From Maribacter cobaltidurans (lineage in GTDB: Bacteria; Bacteroidota; Bacteroidia; Flavobacteriales; Flavobacteriaceae): DNA of 64,000 nt. Below are positions 20,395 to 28,040 of the stretch, in pieces (position 1 is the first letter of the stretch; each line of letters begins with the position of its first letter). Location: the NCBI RefSeq assembly GCF_002269385.1, contig NZ_CP022957.1, forward strand, positions 4,021,001-4,085,000, read 5' to 3'. Position numbers and translations under genes: made by a program. The notes beneath the pieces are model-generated. The model did not search any database. It saw only the letters and a list, made by a program, of their open reading frames with translations, and was not told where the DNA came from.

Positions 20395-20919
20395 TTACCT
20401 GATGGTTTTTTTTCTTTTCAACTCATATACAACGCATGGCGCTCCGTCAAACTCTTTTTCTTCAATGAATTTAAATCCTATTCTTCTATAAAATCTTTGC
20501 GCTTTAATATTTGATTTTAAGGGATCAATGAGAATCCCTTCTACTGATTCATCTTTAAAACATATTTCAATGGCAAGTTCCATAATTTTAGTGCCATAGC
20601 CTTTATTTAGGTTGTGTTCTTCTCCTATCCAAATATCAATGGCTCTTTTATTAGGTTCCACCTCGCCCCAGTAATGGGTTTCTTCAAGAGAAGGATCAAT
20701 GATTTGAACAAAACCTATCGGCTCTGAATTTAATTCGGCAATTAGTTGTTCCCGCCATTCTGGATTTCTACTTAATTCTATCTCCCAATTCCAGTCCTCA
20801 TCTGGATCACAGTCAATCACATGTTGTTTCGTGTCCCAGTATTTGACCAAATCAAGGTCTTTTATCGTAGCGGGTCTTAATTCTATCACTTTAGGGTTCT
20901 CATTTTTCTTGTTGGTCAT
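20395..20919 (-). CDS. GNAT acetyltransferase, AAC(6')-like
   Basis: A 174-residue acetyltransferase. DEDWNWEIELSRNPEWREQL, EPIGFVQIIDPSLEETHYWG and RAIDIWIGEEHNLNKGYGTK follow the layout of the aminoglycoside 6'-N-acetyltransferase group (AAC(6')-Ib-like), with acetyl-CoA loop NKGYGTKIM and ILIDPLKSNIKAQRFYRRIG after it. Whether it modifies aminoglycosides or another amine cannot be told. Its location in an island with a recombinase stump and repeats suggests acquisition by transfer. Confidence 0.8.
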   Translation of the reverse strand: MTNKKNENPKVIELRPATIKDLDLVKYWDTKQHVIDCDPDEDWNWEIELSRNPEWREQLIAELNSEPIGFVQIIDPSLEETHYWGEVEPNKRAIDIWIGEEHNLNKGYGTKIMELAIEICFKDESVEGILIDPLKSNIKAQRFYRRIGFKFIEEKEFDGAPCVVYELKRKKTIR

Positions 20920-21052
20920 TTGGTCACATTGTTATTGGAAAGGGACCGGCGCCTAGGTAATGGAAAAAAATATGCTTAAGTTAAATGTATGTTATCGGTC
21001 TGGGCCTCCAACCGTTTTAATGTTTTATTCACTTTGTTAGCCTTTCGTTATT

Positions 21053-21841
21053 TTATTCATTTTCTTGACATTTTGACTCTAAAATATCTTCTAAAACATG
21101 GATTTCTTTAAGCATTAATTTATAAAGTTCAACTTGTCTGGTATTCACCGATACATACTCAAGCGCCTCATTAAGAAGTCTTGTTTTCATCTCATTTGAT
21201 AAAATATCATTGTCATTTATTTGCATTACGTCTTTTACATCTTGTTCCAATCCTGTTGAGAATCTTCCACCTGCCCTGAGCGATGCCTGATTAGAGCCGT
21301 TAGCAAAATTGTTGTTATGTGCAAAAAGTATTTCTACGGCGTATTTACCATTTACCATAATTATACTTTTTAATTCTTCAACTTTGTTGAAATATTGGTT
21401 AAGTGCTTTTATTATTGATTTATCACCTATAATATTTAGGTTGGCTCCAGACTTTAAATCTTCATACGCTGAATTATTTGGTTTAAAATCAGAGTAGATA
21501 GCCTTTGTTGAAAGAAATATTTGATTTCCGATCTCAACTTTTTGCACATTACCATTTAGGAGCAACCTTACAGCTTGGTTGGAAGCAGATAAACGGTCTT
21601 GAGCTAATGTTAAAAGATTACTTGTTTGTTCTATATCAAGAATAGCATCTTCCAGTAACCGGCAGTAATATTCATTTTCCAGTTTTATTTGCTTTTGATG
21701 TTCATTCCAGTTGTTTAGTTGCATAGCAATGAGAATGCCAATCACAACAAGTGCAATTTCTCCAATTGCATAAAGCAGATATTTACCAATTCTGTTATCT
21801 GCAAGTAATCTTCGCCTAATTTTTCTAAAGAATTTTATCAT
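21053..21841 (-). CDS. DUF6090 family membrane-anchored protein
   Basis: A 262-residue protein with the characteristic N-terminus: a basic start (MIKFFRKIRRRLL), then YAIGEIALVVIGILIAMQLN as a single transmembrane helix (about residues 24-43) followed by NWNEHQKQIK. The remaining 215 residues are predicted extracytoplasmic and helical. I recall this layout as DUF6090, common in Flavobacteriia in multiple copies; no function is known. It follows the RidA-like gene on the same strand within the accessory region. Confidence 0.82.
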   Translation of the reverse strand: MIKFFRKIRRRLLADNRIGKYLLYAIGEIALVVIGILIAMQLNNWNEHQKQIKLENEYYCRLLEDAILDIEQTSNLLTLAQDRLSASNQAVRLLLNGNVQKVEIGNQIFLSTKAIYSDFKPNNSAYEDLKSGANLNIIGDKSIIKALNQYFNKVEELKSIIMVNGKYAVEILFAHNNNFANGSNQASLRAGGRFSTGLEQDVKDVMQINDNDILSNEMKTRLLNEALEYVSVNTRQVELYKLMLKEIHVLEDILESKCQENE

Positions 21842-21882
21842 TAATTAGCGGTTGGTTATACATTATTTTGCTTTCGTACTTT

Positions 21883-22401
21883 TCATTCCGATTTATGTAT
21901 TTCAAGTTCGATTTCAACCAAAAATTCAGGTAATGCTAATCCTTTTACTTCAAGCCATGAACCAGTCGGAAATCCATTTTTATAAATTTCAGCACGATAA
22001 GCTGATTTTTCCAACATTTGAGCCATATCAGTTGTGAAAATATCTTCTTTTACAACATCGTCAAATGTGCAACCAAAGTGTTTTAATATTTTTTCCAAAT
22101 CAGCATAACAATTTTTCATCTGCTGTTCTATATCACCAACAGCAGTTGGATTTCCTTCATTATCCATACTTACTGCTCCAGAAATTTTAATGCTATTCCC
22201 AATTTTCACAGCGTGTGAATATCCGTATGCTTTTTCTACTTCTGGACGCAAGAGAAAATATTCAGGTTTTTCGGCCTCGACAATTACTTCTTTTTCCACT
22301 TCTTTAGTTTCTTCCTTTTGTTTTTTTTCACAACTTTGGAATACAAAAGCCAATGCAAAAAATGTTGCGAGTATAGTCAATTGGTTGGTTAGTTTTTTCA
22401 T
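21883..22401 (-). CDS. RidA-like lipoprotein
   Basis: A 172-residue protein with a lipoprotein signal (FALAFVFQSCEKK) and a charged linker (residues 25-45), then a RidA/YjgF/UK114 domain: AYGYSHAVKIGNSIKISGA, QQMKNCYADLEKILKHFGC, VKEDIFTTDM, and LALPEFLVEIELEIHKSE. Cytoplasmic RidA deaminates reactive enamines using an Arg in the PxR region before the last strand; here that position reads FPTGSW, with Gly instead of Arg. The active site is therefore altered and the exported form probably binds a ligand or has another activity. Confidence 0.82.
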   Translation of the reverse strand: MKKLTNQLTILATFFALAFVFQSCEKKQKEETKEVEKEVIVEAEKPEYFLLRPEVEKAYGYSHAVKIGNSIKISGAVSMDNEGNPTAVGDIEQQMKNCYADLEKILKHFGCTFDDVVKEDIFTTDMAQMLEKSAYRAEIYKNGFPTGSWLEVKGLALPEFLVEIELEIHKSE

Positions 22402-23084
22402 AATTCTAATTGTTTATTGCCTACTTTGGTCGGTTTTCAGCTTTCCCGTTTTTATTATTCTTTGCGTTTTCAGTATGAAGCACAACGCCGCGCTATGTAC
22501 GCCATCTGCGGAGGCAGTGGGCGAGTTGAAGTGCTGGTGGCGAATTTTAAGGAAATATAGCAAAATCCAATCAACAATGCTGTGTGAATCGGACTTCCTA
22601 TTGATCACACGGCATTGTTCTTCAAGGAGTCCGCGATAGCGGAGGTACCCTTGTTGGATTTTGCGGTATTGGGAATAATCCCGATAGCTATCGGGAACAT
22701 ATAGCGTCCTGATATGTCGAGTATCAGAGCCGTGGCGGCGGTCCTGGCAAGAATGTCCCTCATCCTACGGCCAATGTAATCTGGCATAGCGCAGAGCCTG
22801 TACTGAGTTTAGCGAAGTGATGATGTCGACTAGCTTTTGGTGGGGTAATTGCGCGAGCAATGCAACAAAAGTACGCCGCAGGCGACCGAGCGGAGCGACC
22901 GATGAATTCCTCTGAAAAACAATAGAAATTATATGAATAATTCGACATCATCGTGTTTGTATAAGATTAGTTGCGTTGTTTAAGCACCTAATTTAGCAAA
23001 TACAAACCGAATAGAAAATCCGCGAGGATTTTCGTAAGTAGGCTTGCACTAGCAATTAATTTTATACGGTGTTGCCCACAGTTT
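22402..23084. repeat. 683-bp mosaic of palindromic and dispersed repeats, no credible gene
   Basis: In order: the dispersed 27-bp motif (22539-22565); a 103-bp segment bounded by perfect 10-bp inverted repeats (22561-22570 and 22654-22663) containing a nested 15-bp imperfect inverted repeat (22573-22587 with 22605-22619); the perfect palindrome CCCGATAGCTATCGGG (22680-22695); an 11-bp inverted pair GATGATGTCGA (22819-22829) and its complement (22942-22952); and GAAAATCC-GCGA-GGATTTTC (23014-23033). GC content by eye is higher than in the neighbouring AT-rich genes. Short ORFs here translate into low-quality sequence and were rejected. Confidence 0.65.
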
Positions 23085-23930
23085 TTATAATTTAGTTCTA
23101 TTCAGTTCAAATTTAAAAGGCTCCTTTATTAACTGAAATACAGGTATATTCCGCCTTTTGCATTCTAAAACTATCTGCTCTCTGTTTTCTTGTGATATGT
23201 TTAAGCCTAAATTGACTTCTTCTATTAAATTATCACTAACAAACACTTTCCTTTCGTCATTAGTCGGTGTGTCTGGATAAAATAATTTTATCAACCGATA
23301 TTCTTTCTCATACGTCCAATCTTTTGCCTTACTATGAGTTTGCAAAAACATAACTTCTAAACTTTCTTCTTCTGTCAAGGGATTAATTTCTGGAAAGTCA
23401 TTTCTATAAGTTACTGGACCACCATTATTAAAAAGTCCAGAATTCCGCATTTTTTCTTCATTAAATCCAATACAGAAACCTTGATGATTGTTGCCGTAAT
23501 GTGACCACATAAGTATGGAATTCCATCTTGCAGTCAATGATAAAATTCCATAGTTTTCATCCATCGCTTTTGATTCCGCAAATTCCTGCATTCTTTGAAA
23601 TTCAGCGAGATTTGACAGTGATTTTCTCAAATCATTTTTAACTGATTCAACATCTCTATTTTCATCAATCAGGTATTCTCCGTGTTTTTCGCAAAAATTT
23701 TCAATAAAAAGTTCGATTTTTTCTTTAGAATCGAGAATCGTAAAGTTTTTATAAATTCTACAATCAAAGGGGTCATTAAAATCTTTTGGTGATGATAAAT
23801 AGAGTTCGTTTGACAGCAAAATGTTCTTGTGATATGGATTATTCCAATCACGATACTTGTAAATTATTGTTGGATAGTTAATGTTTTTCAAAATTGTGGG
23901 CAACAATTGTATGTGTTTACAATTACACAT
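23085..23930 (-). CDS. DUF2971 domain-containing protein
   Basis: A 281-residue cytoplasmic protein. The N-terminal TIIYKYRDWNNPYHKNILLS and LYLSSPKDFNDPFDC are the classic DUF2971 opening, and YGILSLTARWNSILMWSHYG plus NHQGFCIGF are its second conserved block. Function is unknown; members are common in accessory and mobile regions. The gene is AT-rich, flanked by a repeat mosaic on one side and a recombinase stump on the other, consistent with horizontal acquisition. Confidence 0.87.
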   Translation of the reverse strand: MCNCKHIQLLPTILKNINYPTIIYKYRDWNNPYHKNILLSNELYLSSPKDFNDPFDCRIYKNFTILDSKEKIELFIENFCEKHGEYLIDENRDVESVKNDLRKSLSNLAEFQRMQEFAESKAMDENYGILSLTARWNSILMWSHYGNNHQGFCIGFNEEKMRNSGLFNNGGPVTYRNDFPEINPLTEEESLEVMFLQTHSKAKDWTYEKEYRLIKLFYPDTPTNDERKVFVSDNLIEEVNLGLNISQENREQIVLECKRRNIPVFQLIKEPFKFELNRTKL

Positions 23931-23949
23931 ATTTCTATTTTACAAAAAC

Positions 23950-24117
23950 CTAATCTAATGGATTTTCGATTGATTTGAAAGTATTGGTGGCCACATGGGA
24001 GTAAATTTCCATCGTCTTGCTCCATCCATGTCCTAAAATCACTTGTATCTGCCTAAAGTCCAACTTATAGTTCCGTAAATGAGTAGTAAAGCCATGGCGA
24101 AAGATATGGGCCAAACC
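23950..24117 (-). pseudogene. C-terminal remnant of a tyrosine recombinase (integrase)
   Basis: Reading down from 24117 to a TAG at 23950, 55 codons encode the end of a XerD-type phage integrase: HIFRHGFTTHLRN (the HxxR box), then DFRQIQVILGHGWSKTMEIY with the box II His and the catalytic Tyr, and a C-terminal SHVATNTFKSIENPLD. No start codon or upstream catalytic half is present; the reading frame meets the end of the GNAT gene at 24122. It marks a site where an integrative element was lost or rearranged. Confidence 0.85.
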
Positions 24118-24121
24118 GATG

Positions 24122-24583
24122 TTATAAATCTAATTTCTTTCTAAAACACACACTGTTGTCCACGCCCACATAGGGTGGGTAGTTCGCCGTTACGGTATAC
24201 CCGTTCTTTTTGTATAAAGCTATGGCCTCGGGCTGGCGCAGTCCCGTTTCCAGTACGCAATATGTAAAGCCTAGTTCCCGAGCCCATGCCTCAAGGGCCT
24301 TCAAAATTTTGGAGGCAATGCCCTTGCCCCTCATTTTTGGGTCCACATACATGCGCTTCACCTCTATGCTGTTATCGTCAAATTGTTTAAAGGCCCCACA
24401 GCCTAATGCCGTGCCATTCAAGGAGTAGACAATGCAGTGCCCTAATTTGGCTATGCCATTAAATTGGGAATAAAAGGCAGTATCCTCACCATCGCGCAGG
24501 GCCAAATCCGCATCCAATAATTGAACGAGTTCTTTAAAGGCCGCATTGCCGGAATCAGTTCTAAGTAGTTCTTCCTGTTTCAT
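24122..24583 (-). CDS. GNAT family N-acetyltransferase
   Basis: A roughly 153-residue acetyltransferase with the strand NSIEVKRMYVDPKMRGKGIA containing the acetyl-CoA loop, and YCVLETGLRQPEAIALYKKN as motif B. I place the start at the Met at 24583 (MKQEELLRTD), 4 bp after the stop of the metallophosphatase gene; the in-frame ATG at 24634 would lie inside that gene and adds a Pro-rich tail untypical of GNATs. It is translated with the nucleotidase-like gene, although a functional link is not evident. Confidence 0.83.
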   Translation of the reverse strand: MKQEELLRTDSGNAAFKELVQLLDADLALRDGEDTAFYSQFNGIAKLGHCIVYSLNGTALGCGAFKQFDDNSIEVKRMYVDPKMRGKGIASKILKALEAWARELGFTYCVLETGLRQPEAIALYKKNGYTVTANYPPYVGVDNSVCFRKKLDL

Positions 24584-24587
24584 ATGC

Positions 24588-25505
24588 TTAAACGGAAATG
24601 GTGACTCCTTGGGCCTTGGCGCCATCGGCGTCAAAATAAAAATCGATCCGGCCCAGGTTTACTCCAAAACACCCCACTTGGTTCACTAAAATATCACGTC
24701 CGCCGGCATTGGTCACTATGGTGGGCCGTTCTAAAAAGGTGTGGGTATGGCCCCCAATAATCAGATCGGTGTGTTGGGTTCGTTGAGCCAGGGTAAGGTC
24801 GTCCGGCTTATTTTCGTTTTCGTAGCTATAGCCCAAATGGGAGAGGCAAATGACCACATCGCACTTTTCTGTTTCCCTTAACTGTGTTTCCATATCCAAG
24901 GCAATTTCATAAGGATCCAGATATTCGGTTTCCTTGTACAATTTTTTGGTTACCAAACCGGCCAGTTGAATACCGATGCCATATATACCCACTTTGATAC
25001 CATCTCGTAAATAGGTTTTGTAGGGTTTTGTGTAACCGTCCAAAACGGTATTGGAAAAATCGTAATTGGCGATAAGAAAATCAAAACTGGCGTAGGGGAT
25101 TTGGGCCAAAAGACCGTCAATGCCATTATCAAAATCGTGGTTCCCTATCGTTGAGGCGTCATATTTTAATTTGCTCATCAACTTAAATTCCAGTTCGCCT
25201 CCGTAAAAATTAAAATAGGGGGTACCCTGAAAAATATCACCGGCATCCAAAAGCAGGGTATTTGGATTTTCTTCCCGTATGCTTTGAACCAAACCTGCCC
25301 TGCGGGCCAGCCCTCCCAATCCGGGAAAGTCTGCATGATCCACGGGAAAAGGGTCAATGTGGCTATGCACGTCATTGGTGTGCAGAACGGTCAAGTGTTT
25401 TTTTCTGTCCGAACAGGAACCTAGGGAAAGGCCACCTGCCGATAGCAAAACCGACCCCGCCATCGTTTGTGCAACAAATTGTCTTCTATCCATTATTAAG
25501 TTCAA
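24588..25505 (-). CDS. 5'-nucleotidase/UDP-sugar hydrolase, metallophosphatase half
   Basis: A 305-residue exported calcineurin-like phosphatase covering only the N-terminal half of UshA-type enzymes. The signal has a twin-arginine look (DRRQFVAQTMAG) ending in a possible lipobox GSC; Met5 at 25493 may be the true start. Metal-site motifs in order: LHTNDVHSHID, LLLDAGDIFQG, STIGNHDFDNG, CLSHLGYS and GGHTHTFLE. The substrate-specificity domain is missing here and is supplied by the gene just upstream (25661-26446). Confidence 0.9.
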   Translation of the reverse strand: MNLIMDRRQFVAQTMAGSVLLSAGGLSLGSCSDRKKHLTVLHTNDVHSHIDPFPVDHADFPGLGGLARRAGLVQSIREENPNTLLLDAGDIFQGTPYFNFYGGELEFKLMSKLKYDASTIGNHDFDNGIDGLLAQIPYASFDFLIANYDFSNTVLDGYTKPYKTYLRDGIKVGIYGIGIQLAGLVTKKLYKETEYLDPYEIALDMETQLRETEKCDVVICLSHLGYSYENENKPDDLTLAQRTQHTDLIIGGHTHTFLERPTIVTNAGGRDILVNQVGCFGVNLGRIDFYFDADGAKAQGVTISV

Positions 25506-25537
25506 AAATCAAGTTCAAATTCAATATAGCTGTTGGC

Positions 25538-25570
25538 CGTTGTTTGTTCGTTGTTTGTTAATTGTTTGTT
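25538..25570 (+). repeat. Short 11-bp tandem repeat, copy 1 of a dispersed element
   Basis: Two units CGTTGTTTGTT followed by AATTGTTTGTT. On the minus strand this reads as AACAAACAACG units followed by AGCTATATTGAA and a TTGAACTTGA-like stretch, the same order seen at 31400-31490, where CCAACAA units precede AGCTATATTGAACTTGA. The two loci look like diverged copies of one intergenic repeat family. Confidence 0.55.
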
Positions 25571-25660
25571 ATTAGATGAAAACACCAAATACAAGTATCA
25601 AGTCTGTTTTCGCCAGCTATTTCACTAACCCCTAGGTCCCTAACTACCCAAATCCAACAC

Positions 25661-26446
25661 TCATTCCACCTTATAATATCTCAGATCCACTTTAGGGGAA
25701 AGCGTATCCACTTTGGTAAAATAATCGATCATGGCACTCCTAATTTTATAGTCGATGTCCGTCACTTCCAAGGCATCCTTAAAAAACATCATATCATCAC
25801 CACCGGATACTAAGTAGTCTGATGTGGCCACATAATAGTTTTTGTCCTCATCAAAGGGCTCGCCTCTGATTTTTAGCGATTTTATACTATCGTCCTTGTT
25901 CAATACCAACTGAATACCGGCAACGGGATGGGCCCTTTTAGATCGGATAAGATAGTTCAACATGTCCTTGACGGATTTTCCGCGCAGTTCCACCACGGCA
26001 ATATTGTTTTCAAAAGGCATTACCTCAAAGGCTGTACGGGCCGATACCTTCCCTTTTGTGATACTGGAGCGAATACCCCCATGGTTCAATAACACAAAAT
26101 CCAGGTTCTTTCCAGTCCTACTTTTAAAAAGGGGAGCGGCCTGTTCCAGAATTATATCGGCCATAAGATTACCAGCGGTAGTATTATATGGACCATCAGT
26201 TTTGGTTATGTCCCATGGAGCGTAGGCCAAGGCACTGTCCAATACTTCTTCCACATGAGTGTGATAGGGCAGAATAAAGGAGGCGATTGAGTCTACAATA
26301 GCATCTGTACTGTCAATAACTATTTGTTTGCCTTCAATTTTAGTGAGGAGCTCAGTATTGTTTTGACATGAGATACAATATAAAAAAGTTATAAATATAA
26401 CAAAATGTTTTATTTTTAAAACGTCAAAGTGTTTTAACTTCGTCAT
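25661..26446 (-). CDS. 5'-nucleotidase C-terminal domain protein
   Basis: A 261-residue exported protein with a lipoprotein-like signal (LYCISCQNN) and a single 5_nucleotid_C domain: NTTAGNLMADIILEQAAP, FVLLNHGGIRSSI and FEVMPFENNIAVVELRG are the core strings, and YYVATSDYLVSGGDD contains the aromatic nucleotide-stacking region. It supplies the substrate-binding half missing from the metallophosphatase 155 bp downstream. It is divergent from the DUF6913-dapA run. Confidence 0.9.
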   Translation of the reverse strand: MTKLKHFDVLKIKHFVIFITFLYCISCQNNTELLTKIEGKQIVIDSTDAIVDSIASFILPYHTHVEEVLDSALAYAPWDITKTDGPYNTTAGNLMADIILEQAAPLFKSRTGKNLDFVLLNHGGIRSSITKGKVSARTAFEVMPFENNIAVVELRGKSVKDMLNYLIRSKRAHPVAGIQLVLNKDDSIKSLKIRGEPFDEDKNYYVATSDYLVSGGDDMMFFKDALEVTDIDYKIRSAMIDYFTKVDTLSPKVDLRYYKVE

Positions 26447-26464
26447 ACAGTTGAACGGATATTA

Positions 26465-26486
26465 TTTACATTTGTAGAAATGTAAA
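26465..26486 (+). promoter_or_regulatory. Divergent promoter with an embedded perfect inverted repeat
   Basis: TAcaTTTG at 26467-26474 is an exact -7 box for the DUF6913-dapA run (ATG 18 bp on). It sits inside a perfect 9-bp inverted repeat, TTTACATTT-GTAG-AAATGTAAA, whose other arm gives TAcaTTTC on the minus strand, in place to start the nucleotidase-domain gene at 26446. The palindrome may be an operator or two facing -7 boxes. Confidence 0.55.
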
Positions 26487-26491
26487 AATAC

Positions 26492-27025
26492 ATGTTTTTA
26501 AAAGGAATTAAGGACAAGTTTAAGCAGAAATCCGGTCTAAAATATATTAAACAGGAACTTGAAAAACCTGTCAATAAGAGTACCGGAAAGAAAGGAATAC
26601 GTTCTTTGGGTTGCATTGTGGATTTGGACAAGTTTGATAAATCTGACCTATTTTATCAGTTTTTGGACGATTTTTCCTTGAGGCCAAACGCGGTCAAGAT
26701 TATAGGCTATAAGAGTTTTTACGATAAAAATTCCCCGTACTCAACGCCCATATTTTCTGACAAGGATTTAGGGTGGAACGGCGACATCCAAAATAGTTAT
26801 GCACTGGAGTTCCTGAGCAGGGAATATGATTTGTTGGTAAACTATTATGACGAGAACAACCTGCTTTTAAACCTGATGTCCATTAAGACAAGGGCAAGGA
26901 TGAAAGTAGGTTTTGGAACAGTTGGCCCAGATTTCAACGACCTAATTCTAGAAACCCCAATATCCGATTTTAAAACGTTCAAGGCTGAGTTAAAAAAGTA
27001 TTTAGGCGTTTTTAAAGAAATATAA
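26492..27025 (+). CDS. Conserved Bacteroidota protein (DUF6913-like)
   Basis: A 177-residue cytoplasmic protein with basic N-terminus and the string [20 protein letters not shown] near residue 46, then [20 protein letters not shown] and [20 protein letters not shown]. It matches what I recall as DUF6913, typically placed directly before dapA in Flavobacteriia, as here (2 bp apart). The function is unknown; location suggests a role tied to cell-wall or lysine precursor synthesis, but that is only context. Confidence 0.75.
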   Translation: MFLKGIKDKFKQKSGLKYIKQELEKPVNKSTGKKGIRSLGCIVDLDKFDKSDLFYQFLDDFSLRPNAVKIIGYKSFYDKNSPYSTPIFSDKDLGWNGDIQNSYALEFLSREYDLLVNYYDENNLLLNLMSIKTRARMKVGFGTVGPDFNDLILETPISDFKTFKAELKKYLGVFKEI

Positions 27026-27027
27026 TT

Positions 27028-27918
27028 ATGGAAAAGTTAAAGGGAACAGGTGTGGCATTGATAACCCCGTTTACGGCTGAAGGCCATGTAGACGTGGAGG
27101 CTTTGGCGGAAATAGTCTCTTTTAACATAAATGGCGGAGTGGATTATTTGGTGGCCTTGGGCACAACGGCAGAATCTGTCACCCTAACCAAGTACGAAAA
27201 AAAACAGGTCATTGATACCATAGTGGCCGCCAATAATGGCCAATTGCCTTTGGTGATTGGGATTGGGGGCAACAATACGGCGGCTCTCGTAGAGGAACTA
27301 CAGACCATGGACCTTTCCAGTTTTGATGCGGTTCTTTCCGTTTCGCCTTATTACAACAGACCTACCCAAGAAGGTATTTACCAACATTTTAAGGCTATTT
27401 CAGAAGCTTCCCCATTACCCATAATCCTTTACAATGTTCCTGGCAGGACCGGCAGTAACATGTTACCGAGTACTACCTTGCGCCTAGCACGGGATTTTGA
27501 GAATATCGTGGCTATTAAGGAAGCCTGTGGTAACATGGTCCAGGTCATGGAATTGATAGACCATAGACCGGAAGGATTTTTGGTACTTTCTGGTGATGAC
27601 ATAACGGCGTTGCCCACCATATTGGCAGGCGGGGAAGGGGTGATTTCCGTCATAGGACAAGGATTGCCCTTGGAATTTTCTCAAATGGTGGGTCTGGGAA
27701 TGGACGGTAAAAATGATGAGGCCTATCATTTACATTATATGCTACAGGAGGGTATGGGCCTTATTTTTGAGGAAGGTAACCCTGCTGGTATCAAGGCGAT
27801 ATTTGAGATATTAGGTATGTGTCGGGCATCGGTAAGACTGCCGTTGTTGGAGGCTACCCCGGGTTTAAAGAACAAAATAGCCAATTTTATAGCTTCGCTT
27901 ACAAGAGTTCCTGCATAG
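27028..27918 (+). CDS. dapA: 4-hydroxy-tetrahydrodipicolinate synthase DapA
   Basis: Condenses pyruvate and aspartate semialdehyde in the first step of lysine and diaminopimelate synthesis. The 296-residue TIM barrel has [31 protein letters not shown], the Tyr of [15 protein letters not shown], the GRTG phosphate-like turn and the Schiff-base Lys in [13 protein letters not shown]. Normal length. It is followed by a promoter and bamD. Confidence 0.96.
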   Translation: MEKLKGTGVALITPFTAEGHVDVEALAEIVSFNINGGVDYLVALGTTAESVTLTKYEKKQVIDTIVAANNGQLPLVIGIGGNNTAALVEELQTMDLSSFDAVLSVSPYYNRPTQEGIYQHFKAISEASPLPIILYNVPGRTGSNMLPSTTLRLARDFENIVAIKEACGNMVQVMELIDHRPEGFLVLSGDDITALPTILAGGEGVISVIGQGLPLEFSQMVGLGMDGKNDEAYHLHYMLQEGMGLIFEEGNPAGIKAIFEILGMCRASVRLPLLEATPGLKNKIANFIASLTRVPA

Positions 27919-28016
27919 ACCTTAGCGTTAAAACTAACACAAATCCCAATGGTTTATCTTTAGGTCTCCCTATTTTTGACGGTTTAAAAATGTTTTTTAA
28001 ATCCATTGATAATCAT

Positions 28017-28024
28017 TAATTTTG
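28017..28024 (+). promoter_or_regulatory. -7 box upstream of bamD
   Basis: TAatTTTG matches TAnnTTTG exactly, 16 bp before the bamD ATG, with a T-rich run about 19 bp further upstream that could serve as the -33 element. It would start the bamD-rpoZ-coaBC-DUF4835 transcript. Confidence 0.5.
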
Positions 28025-28040
28025 CAAAATATTTTTTACA

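Noticed and set aside
22605..22951. Two 60-63 codon minus-strand ORFs in the repeat mosaic
   Set aside because: They translate hairpin and dispersed-repeat DNA, have no signal or domain, and are most likely spurious.
22402..23084. Canonical integron attC site
   Set aside because: Palindromes are present but the GTTRRRY/RYYYAAC core pair with proper spacing was not found, and there is no integron integrase in the window.
24584..24634. Longer start for the GNAT gene at 24634
   Set aside because: It would begin inside the metallophosphatase gene and adds a Pro-rich stretch unlike GNAT N-termini.
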